Shown here: positions 24,842 through 35,713 of the stretch, piece after piece
Numbering within the stretch: the stretch's first letter is position 1
Layout of the letters: each line of letters begins with the position of its first letter
Assembly: GCA_964617355.1 (NCBI GenBank)
Contig: CAZTXP010000055.1
Span: forward strand, 29,761 to 93,760
Source of the DNA: CAZTDU01 sp964617355
GTDB taxonomy: Bacteria > Pseudomonadota > Gammaproteobacteria > Burkholderiales > SG8-39
Length of the DNA: 64,000 nt
Direction of reading: 5' to 3'
Notes under the pieces: model-generated
The model's database searches: none
Told to the model about the DNA's origin: nothing
The model's input: only the letters and a program-made list of their open reading frames with translations
Translations under genes and position numbers: made by a program

Positions 24842-27324
24842 CAGGCGGCGAAGGTCTGGCGGTTCGCCTCGCCGACGAGGCTGAAGAAGCGCAGGCCGAG
24901 TTGCTCGGAGAGGCGCGCGCTCGCCGCGGTCCAGTCGAGCAGCAGCGCGGCGAGGCGCGGGCTGGCGTGCGACAGGTCGCGGGCCGGGTCGAGCCCGTCG
25001 AGCGCGACGAGCGCCGGGCCGAAGTCCTCGCCGATGGCGTCGCCGTAGTCGGCCTCGATGCGGCGGATGAAGTCGTTCAGGCCCTTCAGCTGGAACGCCA
25101 CCGAGCGCGGGTTGGACGGGTCGCGCACCAGGAGGTCGAGCACCGGCAGCCACTCGGGACGCGCCATGTAGCGCGAGCGGTAGGTGATGCTCGAGTCGGC
25201 GAGTTCGAGCAGCCACGAGGGGTCGGCATCCTCGGGGCCGAGCAGGGCCTCGCGCAGCATCGCGCAGAGGAACTGCAGGCGCTCGATGCGCCGGCCGAGC
25301 GACAGGAAGCGCCAGCCCTGGTCGCGCGTCATCCCGTCGAGTGCGAAGCCCGACAGTGTCATGAACGCCGCGATGTCGCGGTCGAGCTCGCCGAGCGCGT
25401 CGGGCAGCGCGAGCGGGCGCACCTTCTGCGCGGCGTTGGTGCGGGCGAGGCGCCGCGAGATGTGGTTCAGCGTGCGCCAGTTGTCGAGCGACAGCCGCTC
25501 GCGCAACTGCGAGGCCGTGCGCAGAAGCGTGCGCACGTTGCCGGCGAGGCCGGGGCGGGATTCGTCCACGATCGCGGCGCGCAGCGCGCGCACGATCTCG
25601 ACGTCCTCGGTGGCGGCTGGCGCGAGGATCTCGGAAGCGCGCAGCAGCGCGACGATGCCCGGCCACTGGTGCGAGAACTCGCCCGGCGCTTCGTCGATCA
25701 ACCGCCCGAGCGCGACGCGCAGGAGGCGCGCGCTGTTGTCCGCGCGCTCGGCATTGCGGCCGAACCAGAACAGGTTCTCCACCACGCGGCTGGAGAGGTT
25801 GAGGCCGGTGCGCACGAGGTCCTGCGCGCCGGTCGCGCGGCGCAGCAGGCTGAAGCCGCTGACCGGGCCGGCCGAAAGGACCCAGGTGTCCTTGCTCGAG
25901 CCGCCGCGCTGCATCGAAATCACGCGCGCGTCGGTGCCGGTGGCCGCGCGCGTCAGGCCGCCGGGCATGACGACGTAGCCCTGCGGGCTCGCGCAGGCGT
26001 AGACGCGCAGGCCGATCGCGCGCGCCTGCAGGCGGCGCGGATGCAGGCGGTCGCACACCGGCGCCTGCGAGAGCTGAACCAGTTCCTGCGCGACGTACAT
26101 GTGCGGCTTGGCACGCAGCATCGCGGCGACGCGCTTGCGGCCGCGTTCGTCGAGGTCCTCGCCGAACATAGGGTCGACGCGCATCTGCGGGTAGGCGGCC
26201 TTCACCACCAGCCGGTCGAGGCGCGAGACCACGTCTTCCAGCGCCGCCGGCTCGCCGCACCACCACGTGCCCACCGACGGCATCGCGAGCGGCGCGCCCA
26301 TCAGGCGCTCGCAGAGGCGCGGCAGGAACCCGAACAGCGCGCCGGATTCGAGCAGGTTGGAGCCGAGTGCGTTGGTCACGAGCACGTTGCCGCGGCGCAC
26401 CGCGTCGACCAGCCCCGGGATGCCGAGCGCGGAGTCGCTGCGCAGTTCGAGGGGGTCGCAGTAGTCGTCGTCCAGCCTGCGCACGATCGCGTGCACGCGC
26501 TGCAGGCCCGACAGAGTCTTCAGCCAAACCTTGCCGTCGCGCACCGTGAGGTCGCCGCCCTCGACCAGCGGCATGCCGAGGTAGCGCGCGAGGTAGGTGT
26601 GCTCGAAGTAGGTTTCGTTGGCCGGGCCGGGCGTCAGCAGCACCGCGACCGGCGCGCCGTCGCCGGACGGCGCCCAGTGCGCGAGGCTGTCCTTCAGCGT
26701 GGCGAAGAAGCCCGCGAGGCGCTGCACGCGCAGGTCGCGGAAGAGATCCGGGAAGAGGCGCGAGATGACGAGCCGGTTCTCCAGCGCGTAGCCGGCGCCG
26801 GAGGGCGCCTGCGTGCGGTCGTCGAGTACCCACCAGCGGCCGTCGGGCGAGCGCGCGAGGTCGGCCGCGTAGAGATGCAGCATCGTGTTGCCCGGCGCCT
26901 TGATGCCGCCGCAGGGGCGCAGGAAGCCGGCGTGGCCGTAGACCAGCGGCGCGGGCAGCAGCCCCTCGGCGATCAGCTTCTGCTCGCCGTAGACGTCGCA
27001 CAGGATCCGGTTCAGCAGCGTCGCGCGCTGCACCACCGCGCGCTCGATGCCGGCCCATTCGTCGGGCGGGATGACGAGCGGCAGGAGGTCGAGTTCCCAT
27101 GGCCGGTCCGCGCCCTCGGACTCGGCATAGACGTTGTAGGTGATGCCGTTCTCGCGCACCTGCCGCTGCACCCATTGCGACAACTCTCGCATCGCGTCCG
27201 GCGTGGTGCCCTGCAGCTGACCGAACAGGCGCTGCCAGTGCGGTCGCGCGACCGCGGGCCCGGCGAGCATTTCGTCGTAGCGATCGTTCGAGGGCGAGTA
27301 GTCGGCGAGGAGGTCGCGAGTCAC
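24841..27324 (-). CDS. Fused circularly permuted ATP-grasp / alpha-E protein
   Basis: Protein of 827 residues joining two usually separate families. Residues about 1-480 are a circularly permuted type 2 ATP-grasp domain, shown by NGITYNVYAESEGADRPWEL, DDRTQAPSGAGYALENRLV, TPGPANETYFEHTYLARYLG, TVRDGKVWLKTL and VTNALGSNLLESGALFGFLP. From about residue 500 an alpha-E helical domain follows, beginning LSSRVVENLFWFGRNAERADN. The separate pair of the same two families is encoded at 30818-33173, so this looks like a fusion paralogue. ATP-grasp domains ligate carboxylates to amines using ATP; no substrate is known for this branch. The start MTRDLLADYSPS is supported by the 99-bp gap upstream. Confidence 0.92.
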   Translation of the reverse strand: MTRDLLADYSPSNDRYDEMLAGPAVARPHWQRLFGQLQGTTPDAMRELSQWVQRQVRENGITYNVYAESEGADRPWELDLLPLVIPPDEWAGIERAVVQRATLLNRILCDVYGEQKLIAEGLLPAPLVYGHAGFLRPCGGIKAPGNTMLHLYAADLARSPDGRWWVLDDRTQAPSGAGYALENRLVISRLFPDLFRDLRVQRLAGFFATLKDSLAHWAPSGDGAPVAVLLTPGPANETYFEHTYLARYLGMPLVEGGDLTVRDGKVWLKTLSGLQRVHAIVRRLDDDYCDPLELRSDSALGIPGLVDAVRRGNVLVTNALGSNLLESGALFGFLPRLCERLMGAPLAMPSVGTWWCGEPAALEDVVSRLDRLVVKAAYPQMRVDPMFGEDLDERGRKRVAAMLRAKPHMYVAQELVQLSQAPVCDRLHPRRLQARAIGLRVYACASPQGYVVMPGGLTRAATGTDARVISMQRGGSSKDTWVLSAGPVSGFSLLRRATGAQDLVRTGLNLSSRVVENLFWFGRNAERADNSARLLRVALGRLIDEAPGEFSHQWPGIVALLRASEILAPAATEDVEIVRALRAAIVDESRPGLAGNVRTLLRTASQLRERLSLDNWRTLNHISRRLARTNAAQKVRPLALPDALGELDRDIAAFMTLSGFALDGMTRDQGWRFLSLGRRIERLQFLCAMLREALLGPEDADPSWLLELADSSITYRSRYMARPEWLPVLDLLVRDPSNPRSVAFQLKGLNDFIRRIEADYGDAIGEDFGPALVALDGLDPARDLSHASPRLAALLLDWTAASARLSEQLGLRFFSLVGEANRQTFAA

Positions 27325-27379
27325 GGGCGGGCCAGACTAGCATCCGCCCCGAGGAGAGGCAAAAGCGGTTTCAGGTGCG

Positions 27380-27394
27380 GCGCGGGTCCCGCGC
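27380..27394. other. Short GC-rich inverted repeat in the 99-bp gap
   Basis: GCGCGGG and CCCGCGC are separated by one T, in the gap between the transglutaminase/DUF2126 gene and the fused ATP-grasp gene on the minus strand. There is no U tract. It may be a weak attenuator or chance in GC-rich DNA. Nothing else recognisable was seen in this gap. Confidence 0.3.
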
Positions 27395-27423
27395 AATCAG
27401 GCGCGGTGCAGGTCACGACGCGC

Positions 27424-30801
<3,378 letters not shown>

Positions 30802-30817
30802 GGCGTCCCCCCGTCGC

Positions 30818-31756
30818 TCACGCGGAGCCGAGATACGCGTGCTGGATGCGCGCGCCGAGCTCGTGGATGTCCTCGAGTACCTGGGTGAGGTACTCGTGGA
30901 GCCCGTCCTGGAAGATCTCCTCGATGTCCGCGTGGGTGAGCCTCGCCTGCAGCTCGCTCGCAAGCCGCTTGGCGGCGCGATCGCTGCCCTCGATCCTGTC
31001 CATCGACTCGGTGATGAAGTCGAAGCACGAAGCGAGGGACCGCGGCATGCGGCGCTCGAGGACCAGCATCTCGGCCACCCGTATGGGCAGGATCTGGTCG
31101 CGATACAGCGTGCGGTAGGTCTCGAAGCCCGACACCGAGCGAAGGAGGGACGTCCACTGGTAGTAGTCGAGCGCGCCGCCGACGTCCTCGACCCTCGGCA
31201 GGATGATGTGGTACTTCACGTCCAGGATTCGCGCCGTGTTGTCCGCGCGCTCGAGGTGCGTGCCGAGGCGCGAGAAGTGGAACGCCTCGCCGCGCAGGAT
31301 GGTGCCGTAGGTCACGCCGCGGAACAGGTGGCTGCGGTCCTTCACCCAGTCGAAGAACTTGGTCGCGCCCGCGGCGCCGGCGAGCGCGCGCTTCTTCACG
31401 TCGCGGATCTCGAGCCACGTGGCGTTCAGCGTCTCCCACATCTCGGAGGTGATCTGCCAGCGCACCGCGTGCGCGTTGTCGCGCGCCCAGCGCAGGCACG
31501 AGTAGATCGAGGAGGGGTTGTCCTCGTCGAGCGCGAGGAACTGCACCAGCGCGTCGAAGGTGAGCGGCTTGGCGCGCTCGAAGTACGCCTCGGCGGTGCC
31601 GGTGATCGTGAGCGGCGCGAGCAGGTTCTGCTCGCGCGTCTCCTTGTTGCCGAACAGCACCATGTTCGAGGTCACGCCGAGGATGCGCGCCATGTTCTCG
31701 GCGCGCTCCATCTGGCGCGACATCCAGTAGATCCGGCTGGCGACGCGGGAGAGCAT
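30818..31756 (-). CDS. Alpha-E domain protein (DUF403)
   Basis: All-helical protein of 312 residues from the alpha-E family, with the signature opening MLSRVASRIYWMSRQMERAEN followed by ARILGVTSNMVL. Later motifs are AIRWAR-like CLRWARDNAHAVRWQI (residues about 82-98), HFSRLGTHLERADNTARIL and FQDGLHEYLTQVLEDIHELG. The family accompanies circularly permuted ATP-grasp enzymes almost invariably, but its biochemical role is unknown. The Arg/Glu/His-rich repeats suggest a binding or catalytic helical bundle. It starts 4 bp after the ATP-grasp stop and is followed by the DUF2126 gene. The fused paralogue carries the same domain at its C-terminus. Confidence 0.93.
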   Translation of the reverse strand: MLSRVASRIYWMSRQMERAENMARILGVTSNMVLFGNKETREQNLLAPLTITGTAEAYFERAKPLTFDALVQFLALDEDNPSSIYSCLRWARDNAHAVRWQITSEMWETLNATWLEIRDVKKRALAGAAGATKFFDWVKDRSHLFRGVTYGTILRGEAFHFSRLGTHLERADNTARILDVKYHIILPRVEDVGGALDYYQWTSLLRSVSGFETYRTLYRDQILPIRVAEMLVLERRMPRSLASCFDFITESMDRIEGSDRAAKRLASELQARLTHADIEEIFQDGLHEYLTQVLEDIHELGARIQHAYLGSA

Positions 31757-31760
31757 GGTG

Positions 31761-33173
31761 CTACTCCGCCACCCAGGTGTCTTTCGTGCCGCCGCCCTGC
31801 GACGAGTTCACCACCAGCGAGCCCTCCTTCAGCGCGACGCGCGTGAGGCCGCCGGGAACGAGCTTCACTTCCTTGCCCGAGAGCACGTAGGGCCGCAGGT
31901 CGACGTGGCGCGGCGCGATGCCCCGCTTGACGAAGGTCGGGCAGGTCGACAGCGACAGCGTCGGCTGCGCGATGTAGTTCGCGGGGTTCGCCTTCAGGCG
32001 CTTCCGGAATGCGGCGATCTCGCCCTTCGAGGCGGTGGGCCCGACCAGCATGCCGTAGCCGCCCGAGCCCTGCACTTCCTTCACCACCAGTTCCGGCAGG
32101 TGCTTCAGCACGTGGCCGAGGTCGTCGGCGTCCTTGCACATCCACGTCGGCACGTTCTTCAGGATCGGCTCCTCGCCGAGGTAGAAGCGCACCATCTCCG
32201 GCACGTAGGGGTAGGTCGACTTGTCGTCCGCGACGCCCGTGCCAACCGCGTTCGCGAGCGCGACGTTGCCGGCGCGGTACGCGGCGAAGAGGCCCGGCAC
32301 GCCCAGCAGCGAATCCTTGCGGAAGGCGAGCGGGTCGAGGTAGGCGTCGTCCAGCCTGCGGTAGATCACGTCCACGCGCTGGCGGCCGCTCGTGGTGCGC
32401 ATGTAGACGAAGCCGTCCTTCACGAAGAGGTCCGAGCCCTCGACAAGCTCGACGCCCATCTGCTGCGCGAGGAAGGCGTGCTCGAAGTAGGCGCTGTTGT
32501 ACTGGCCGGGCGTGAGCACCGCGACCACCGGCTCGCGCGCGCGCGGCCGCGCCGAGGCGCGCAGGGTTTCCAGCAGCAGCGACGGGTAGTGCTCGATCGG
32601 CTGCACCGCCTGGCGCGCGAACAGCTCGGGGAAGAGCCGCATCATCATCTTGCGGTTCTCCAGCATGTACGAGACGCCCGAGGGCGTGCGCAGGTTGTCC
32701 TCGAGGACGTACCAGTCGCCGTCGTCGTGGCGGATGAGGTCGATGCCCGCGATCTGCGAGTAGACCTGGTTCGGCAGGTCGATGCCCTTCATCGCCGGCT
32801 GGTAGCCGTCGTTCTTCAGCACCTGGTCGGCGGGGACGATGCCGGCCTTGAGGATCTCCTGCTCGTGGTAGATGTCGTGCAGGAATCGGTTGAGCGCGGT
32901 GACGCGCTGGCGCAGGCCGCGCTCGAGCCGCTCCCAGTCGGACTTCTCGATGATGCGCGGGATGGTGTCGAAGGGAATCAGGCGTTCCGCCCCGTCCTTG
33001 TCCCCGTACACCGCGAACGTGATGCCGACGCGGTGGAAGAGCAGGTCGGCCTCGTGGCGCTTCTCGGCGACGCGCTTGGCGGGCGTGGCCTTCAGCCACT
33101 CGTCGATGGCGCGATAGTGCGCGCGCACCGTGCCGTCGGCATCTCGCATCTCGTCGTAGTGGCGGCGTTCCAT
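31761..33173 (-). CDS. Circularly permuted type 2 ATP-grasp protein
   Basis: Protein of 470 residues from the COG2308 family. Diagnostic segments are HRVGITFAVYGDKDGAERLI, IYHEQEILKAGIVPADQVL, LEDNLRTPSGVSYMLENRKM, LTPGQYNSAYFEHAFLAQQMG, VYMRTTSGRQRVDVIYRRLD and VVKEVQGSGGYGMLVGPTAS, the last probably containing ATP-binding residues. It ends with GGTKDTW, as does the fused paralogue (SSKDTW). It is the first gene of the run and is followed by alpha-E (4 bp). The expected reaction is ATP-dependent amide bond formation; acceptor and donor are unknown. Confidence 0.93.
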   Translation of the reverse strand: MERRHYDEMRDADGTVRAHYRAIDEWLKATPAKRVAEKRHEADLLFHRVGITFAVYGDKDGAERLIPFDTIPRIIEKSDWERLERGLRQRVTALNRFLHDIYHEQEILKAGIVPADQVLKNDGYQPAMKGIDLPNQVYSQIAGIDLIRHDDGDWYVLEDNLRTPSGVSYMLENRKMMMRLFPELFARQAVQPIEHYPSLLLETLRASARPRAREPVVAVLTPGQYNSAYFEHAFLAQQMGVELVEGSDLFVKDGFVYMRTTSGRQRVDVIYRRLDDAYLDPLAFRKDSLLGVPGLFAAYRAGNVALANAVGTGVADDKSTYPYVPEMVRFYLGEEPILKNVPTWMCKDADDLGHVLKHLPELVVKEVQGSGGYGMLVGPTASKGEIAAFRKRLKANPANYIAQPTLSLSTCPTFVKRGIAPRHVDLRPYVLSGKEVKLVPGGLTRVALKEGSLVVNSSQGGGTKDTWVAE

Positions 33174-33281
33174 CGAGGCGTTCCTCGTGGAAGCTTACCG
33201 CAGTGCAATGCGGGCGAACGCATCGCGAATGCGCGCACCACCGTCGTGCGCGACGAGCGCGGGATGTCTTCCGGTGGTGCG

Positions 33282-33302
33282 CGCGCCGGCTCGGCCGGCG
33301 CG
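33282..33302. terminator. Strong GC stem-loop after the AraC-type gene
   Basis: CGCGCCGGC and GCCGGCGCG form a perfect 9-bp stem with a TCG loop, starting 4 bp past the AraC-type gene's stop on the minus strand. No U tract follows, so it may be a Rho-assisted end or a transcript-stabilising hairpin. It would separate araC transcription from the ATP-grasp operon. Confidence 0.45.
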
Positions 33303-33306
33303 TGGA

Positions 33307-34158
33307 TCAGGAGGGCTCGGAGGTGCGCAGCGCCGCGCGCCGGTACTCGGAGGGCGGGATGCCGACCTGGTGCAGGAAGAAGCGCGTGAAGTTGCTCTGC
33401 GCGGAGAAGCCAAGATCCGCCGACACCTCGGCGATCTTGGTGCCTGCCGACGCGAGCCGCGAGATCGCGGTCTCGACGCACAGCTTGTCGAGGTAGTCGC
33501 GCGGCGACAGGCCCGTGCAGACCTGGAAGAGGTCGTAGAAGCGCGAGCGCGACAGGCCCACGCGGTTCGCGACCACGTCCATGTTGAGTTCCTTGTTCGG
33601 GCGCGAGCGCAGGAGCGCGATCGCGTCGCGGATGCGGGCGTCCTCGAAGCGCGAGCCGCGCCACGGGGAGGCGCTCGGGCGCCGGCGCGCGAGGTACGAG
33701 TCGATGATCGACAGCACCAGTTCCTGCGCCATGAACTCGAGGCGCTCGTGCGCGAGGAAGCGGTCGTTCCTCATCTCGACTTCCAGCGTGTCGGCGAGGC
33801 GCCGGATGCGCGGCTTGATGACCTCGGCGGCGCTCGCGAAGGGCGCCTCGCTGCCCGGCCCGAAGAGCGCCGGGAAGGTGGAGGCCAGCCACTCGTGCGC
33901 TCCTTGGTAGACCACGATCCTCGGGGGCGCGGACTCGTCGGCGCGCGCGAGGCCAAGCGGCATGCCGGCGTTCACCAGCACCAGCGTGTCGCGGTTGAGG
34001 ACGATCTCTTCCGCGCCGACGGTGAGGAGCGGCGCCGCGCCGTCGACGAGTGCGAGAACCTGCACTTCGTCCGAGGTTTGCGGGGGTGCAAGCTCGGCCG
34101 AGTGCACCAGCATGAGGCGGCCGAAGCGGCCTTCGAAGAAGCGAATAGGTTGGCGCAT
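33307..34158 (-). CDS. AraC-family transcriptional regulator
   Basis: Regulator of 283 residues. The N-terminal part (about 1-165) looks like a cupin-type sensing domain. The C-terminal AraC DNA-binding domain has two helix-turn-helices, LNMDVVANRVGLSRSRFYDL and AEVSADLGFSAQSNFTRFFL, then the family-typical HQVGIPPSEYRR. It is encoded on the same strand as, and 133 bp upstream of, the ATP-grasp/alpha-E/transglutaminase operon. A perfect inverted repeat overlaps a TACAAT box 9 bp before its ATG, suggesting autoregulation. The close -10-like box implies a very short leader, and the true start could be a downstream Met (residue 16). The effector is unknown. Confidence 0.92.
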   Translation of the reverse strand: MRQPIRFFEGRFGRLMLVHSAELAPPQTSDEVQVLALVDGAAPLLTVGAEEIVLNRDTLVLVNAGMPLGLARADESAPPRIVVYQGAHEWLASTFPALFGPGSEAPFASAAEVIKPRIRRLADTLEVEMRNDRFLAHERLEFMAQELVLSIIDSYLARRRPSASPWRGSRFEDARIRDAIALLRSRPNKELNMDVVANRVGLSRSRFYDLFQVCTGLSPRDYLDKLCVETAISRLASAGTKIAEVSADLGFSAQSNFTRFFLHQVGIPPSEYRRAALRTSEPS

Positions 34159-34166
34159 GGGCTTTA

Positions 34167-34187
34167 TTGTAAGGTAATTCCTTACAA
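34167..34187. promoter_or_regulatory. Perfect inverted repeat at the araC-type promoter
   Basis: Arms TTGTAAGG and CCTTACAA are separated by TAATT. The minus strand contains TACAAT (34171-34166), a good -10 candidate overlapping one arm, only 7 bp before the ATG. A protein bound here would block the promoter. The local sequence is AT-rich against a very GC-rich background, which makes a chance repeat less likely. Confidence 0.6.
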
Positions 34188-34221
34188 AGTTCTCAGTTCG
34201 TCCGGATCATTGTCGCACCTT

Positions 34222-34692
34222 TCAGTACGGCAACCAATGGGGGCGCTTGGCCGAAATCACCTTCGTGTTCACCCCGACCCAGTTCAGGCCGCCAAACAGC
34301 CGCCCGTGCTCGATCTTCACGCAGCGGTCCATGACCGTATCCAGCCCGGCGGCCTCGGCTCGCGCCGCCGCCGCCTCGTTGACGACGCCGATCTGCTGCC
34401 AGAGCACGCGCGCGCCGATCGCGATCGCGTCCTCGGCGATCGGGCCGATGTCCTGCGTGCGCCGGAAGCAGTCCACTATGTCGACCTTCTCCGGGATGGA
34501 CTTGAGCGACGGATACGACTTCTCGCCGAGGATCTCCGGGTACTTCGGGTTCACCGGGATCACGCGGTAGCCGTGCTCCTGCATGTACTTCGCCGCGAAG
34601 TAGCTCGGCCGGAACCAGTCCGCCGAAAGGCCCACGACCGCGATGACGCGGTTCTCTTTCAGGATGCGGCGCAGCGTGGCGATGTCGTCCAT
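34222..34692 (-). CDS. CoA-binding protein (YccU-like)
   Basis: Small cytoplasmic Rossmann-fold protein of 156 residues from the CoA_binding family. It has RVIAVVGLSADWFRPSYFAA, RVIPVNPKYPEILGEKSYPS, IVDCFRRTQDIGPIAEDAI and ARVLWQQIGVVNEAAAARA. The last matches the conserved region (WxQxGv.ne.a...a..aGl.vv.drC.k.e) of the succinyl-CoA-synthetase-like CoA site. The cellular role of this family is not established. It is divergent from the esterase/ThDP operon, with 61 bp between starts. Confidence 0.93.
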   Translation of the reverse strand: MDDIATLRRILKENRVIAVVGLSADWFRPSYFAAKYMQEHGYRVIPVNPKYPEILGEKSYPSLKSIPEKVDIVDCFRRTQDIGPIAEDAIAIGARVLWQQIGVVNEAAAARAEAAGLDTVMDRCVKIEHGRLFGGLNWVGVNTKVISAKRPHWLPY

Positions 34693-34753
34693 GGGAGCCC
34701 GGGAATTATAATGTCGCGGTTTCCCTGCTGCCCAACTCTTCCCCGGTGATTCG

Positions 34754-35713
34754 ATGAAGCCGACGGTCCACCCGCAGGTCGCCGCCGTGCTCGAGCGCGC
34801 CGCGAAATCGCCGATCCCGCCGTACTACTCGGTGCCGCCGCACGTCGCTCGGCGCATCTACCGCGATACGCGCGGCGCGGTCTCGCCGCCCGCGCCCGAG
34901 GTGGCCGAAGCGCGGTTGATGATCATCCCCGGTCCCGGCGGGCCGATCGCGCTGCGCGCCTACCGGCCGGCGGGTGCCAAGGCGGCCGAGGCGCTGCCGG
35001 CGCTGGTGTTCTTCCACGGCGGCGGCTGGGTGATCGGCGACCTCGACACGCACGACGTCGTCTGCCGCCAGCTCGCCAACGGCGCGCGCTGCGCGGTGTT
35101 CTCGGTGGACTATCGCAAGAGCCCGGAGCATCGCTTCCCCGCGGCGGTCGAGGACTGCGTGGCCGCCGTCCAGCATGTCGCCGAGGAGGCGACCACGCTC
35201 GGCGTGGATCGCGCCCGCCTCGCGGTCGGCGGCGACAGCGCCGGCGGCAACCTCTCGGCGGTCGTCGCGCTGCACGCGCGCGACCATGGCGGCCCGGGCC
35301 TGTGCTTCCAGATGCTGGTCTACCCGGCGACCGACATGACGCAGGCGCGGCCTTCGATCGCCGGCAACGGCGAGGGCTACCTGCTGACCCGGAAGGCGAT
35401 GGAGTACTTCCGCTCGCACTACACCCCCGACCCGCAAGACTGGAACGACTGGCGCGCGTCGCCGCTGGCGGCAAAGAGTCTCGCCAAGCTGCCGCCGGCC
35501 TACGTGGTCACCGCGGGCTTCGACCCGCTGGTCGACGAGGGCCGCGACTACGCCGAGCGCCTCGCGCGCGAGGGCGGCGAGGTCGAGTATCGCGACTACC
35601 CCGACATGATCCACGGCTTCCTGCTGATGGGCGGCGTGCTCGACACCGCGCGCGCCGCCGTGGACGACTGCGCCGCGCGGCTGCGCGCGGCATTCGAAAG
35701 GAAACAGCCATGA
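34754..35713 (+). CDS. HSL-family alpha/beta hydrolase (esterase)
   Basis: Esterase of 319 residues in the hormone-sensitive-lipase (type IV) family. The oxyanion motif HGGG is at residues 88-91 (VFFHGGGWVIG), the nucleophile is Ser162 in GGDSAGGNL, and the Asp and His of the triad are likely in AGFDPLVDEG and DMIHGFLLMGG. It is cytoplasmic, with no signal peptide. Its stop overlaps the ATG of the ThDP enzyme gene (ATGA), so the two are probably made together. The physiological ester is unknown. Confidence 0.94.
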   Translation: MKPTVHPQVAAVLERAAKSPIPPYYSVPPHVARRIYRDTRGAVSPPAPEVAEARLMIIPGPGGPIALRAYRPAGAKAAEALPALVFFHGGGWVIGDLDTHDVVCRQLANGARCAVFSVDYRKSPEHRFPAAVEDCVAAVQHVAEEATTLGVDRARLAVGGDSAGGNLSAVVALHARDHGGPGLCFQMLVYPATDMTQARPSIAGNGEGYLLTRKAMEYFRSHYTPDPQDWNDWRASPLAAKSLAKLPPAYVVTAGFDPLVDEGRDYAERLAREGGEVEYRDYPDMIHGFLLMGGVLDTARAAVDDCAARLRAAFERKQP

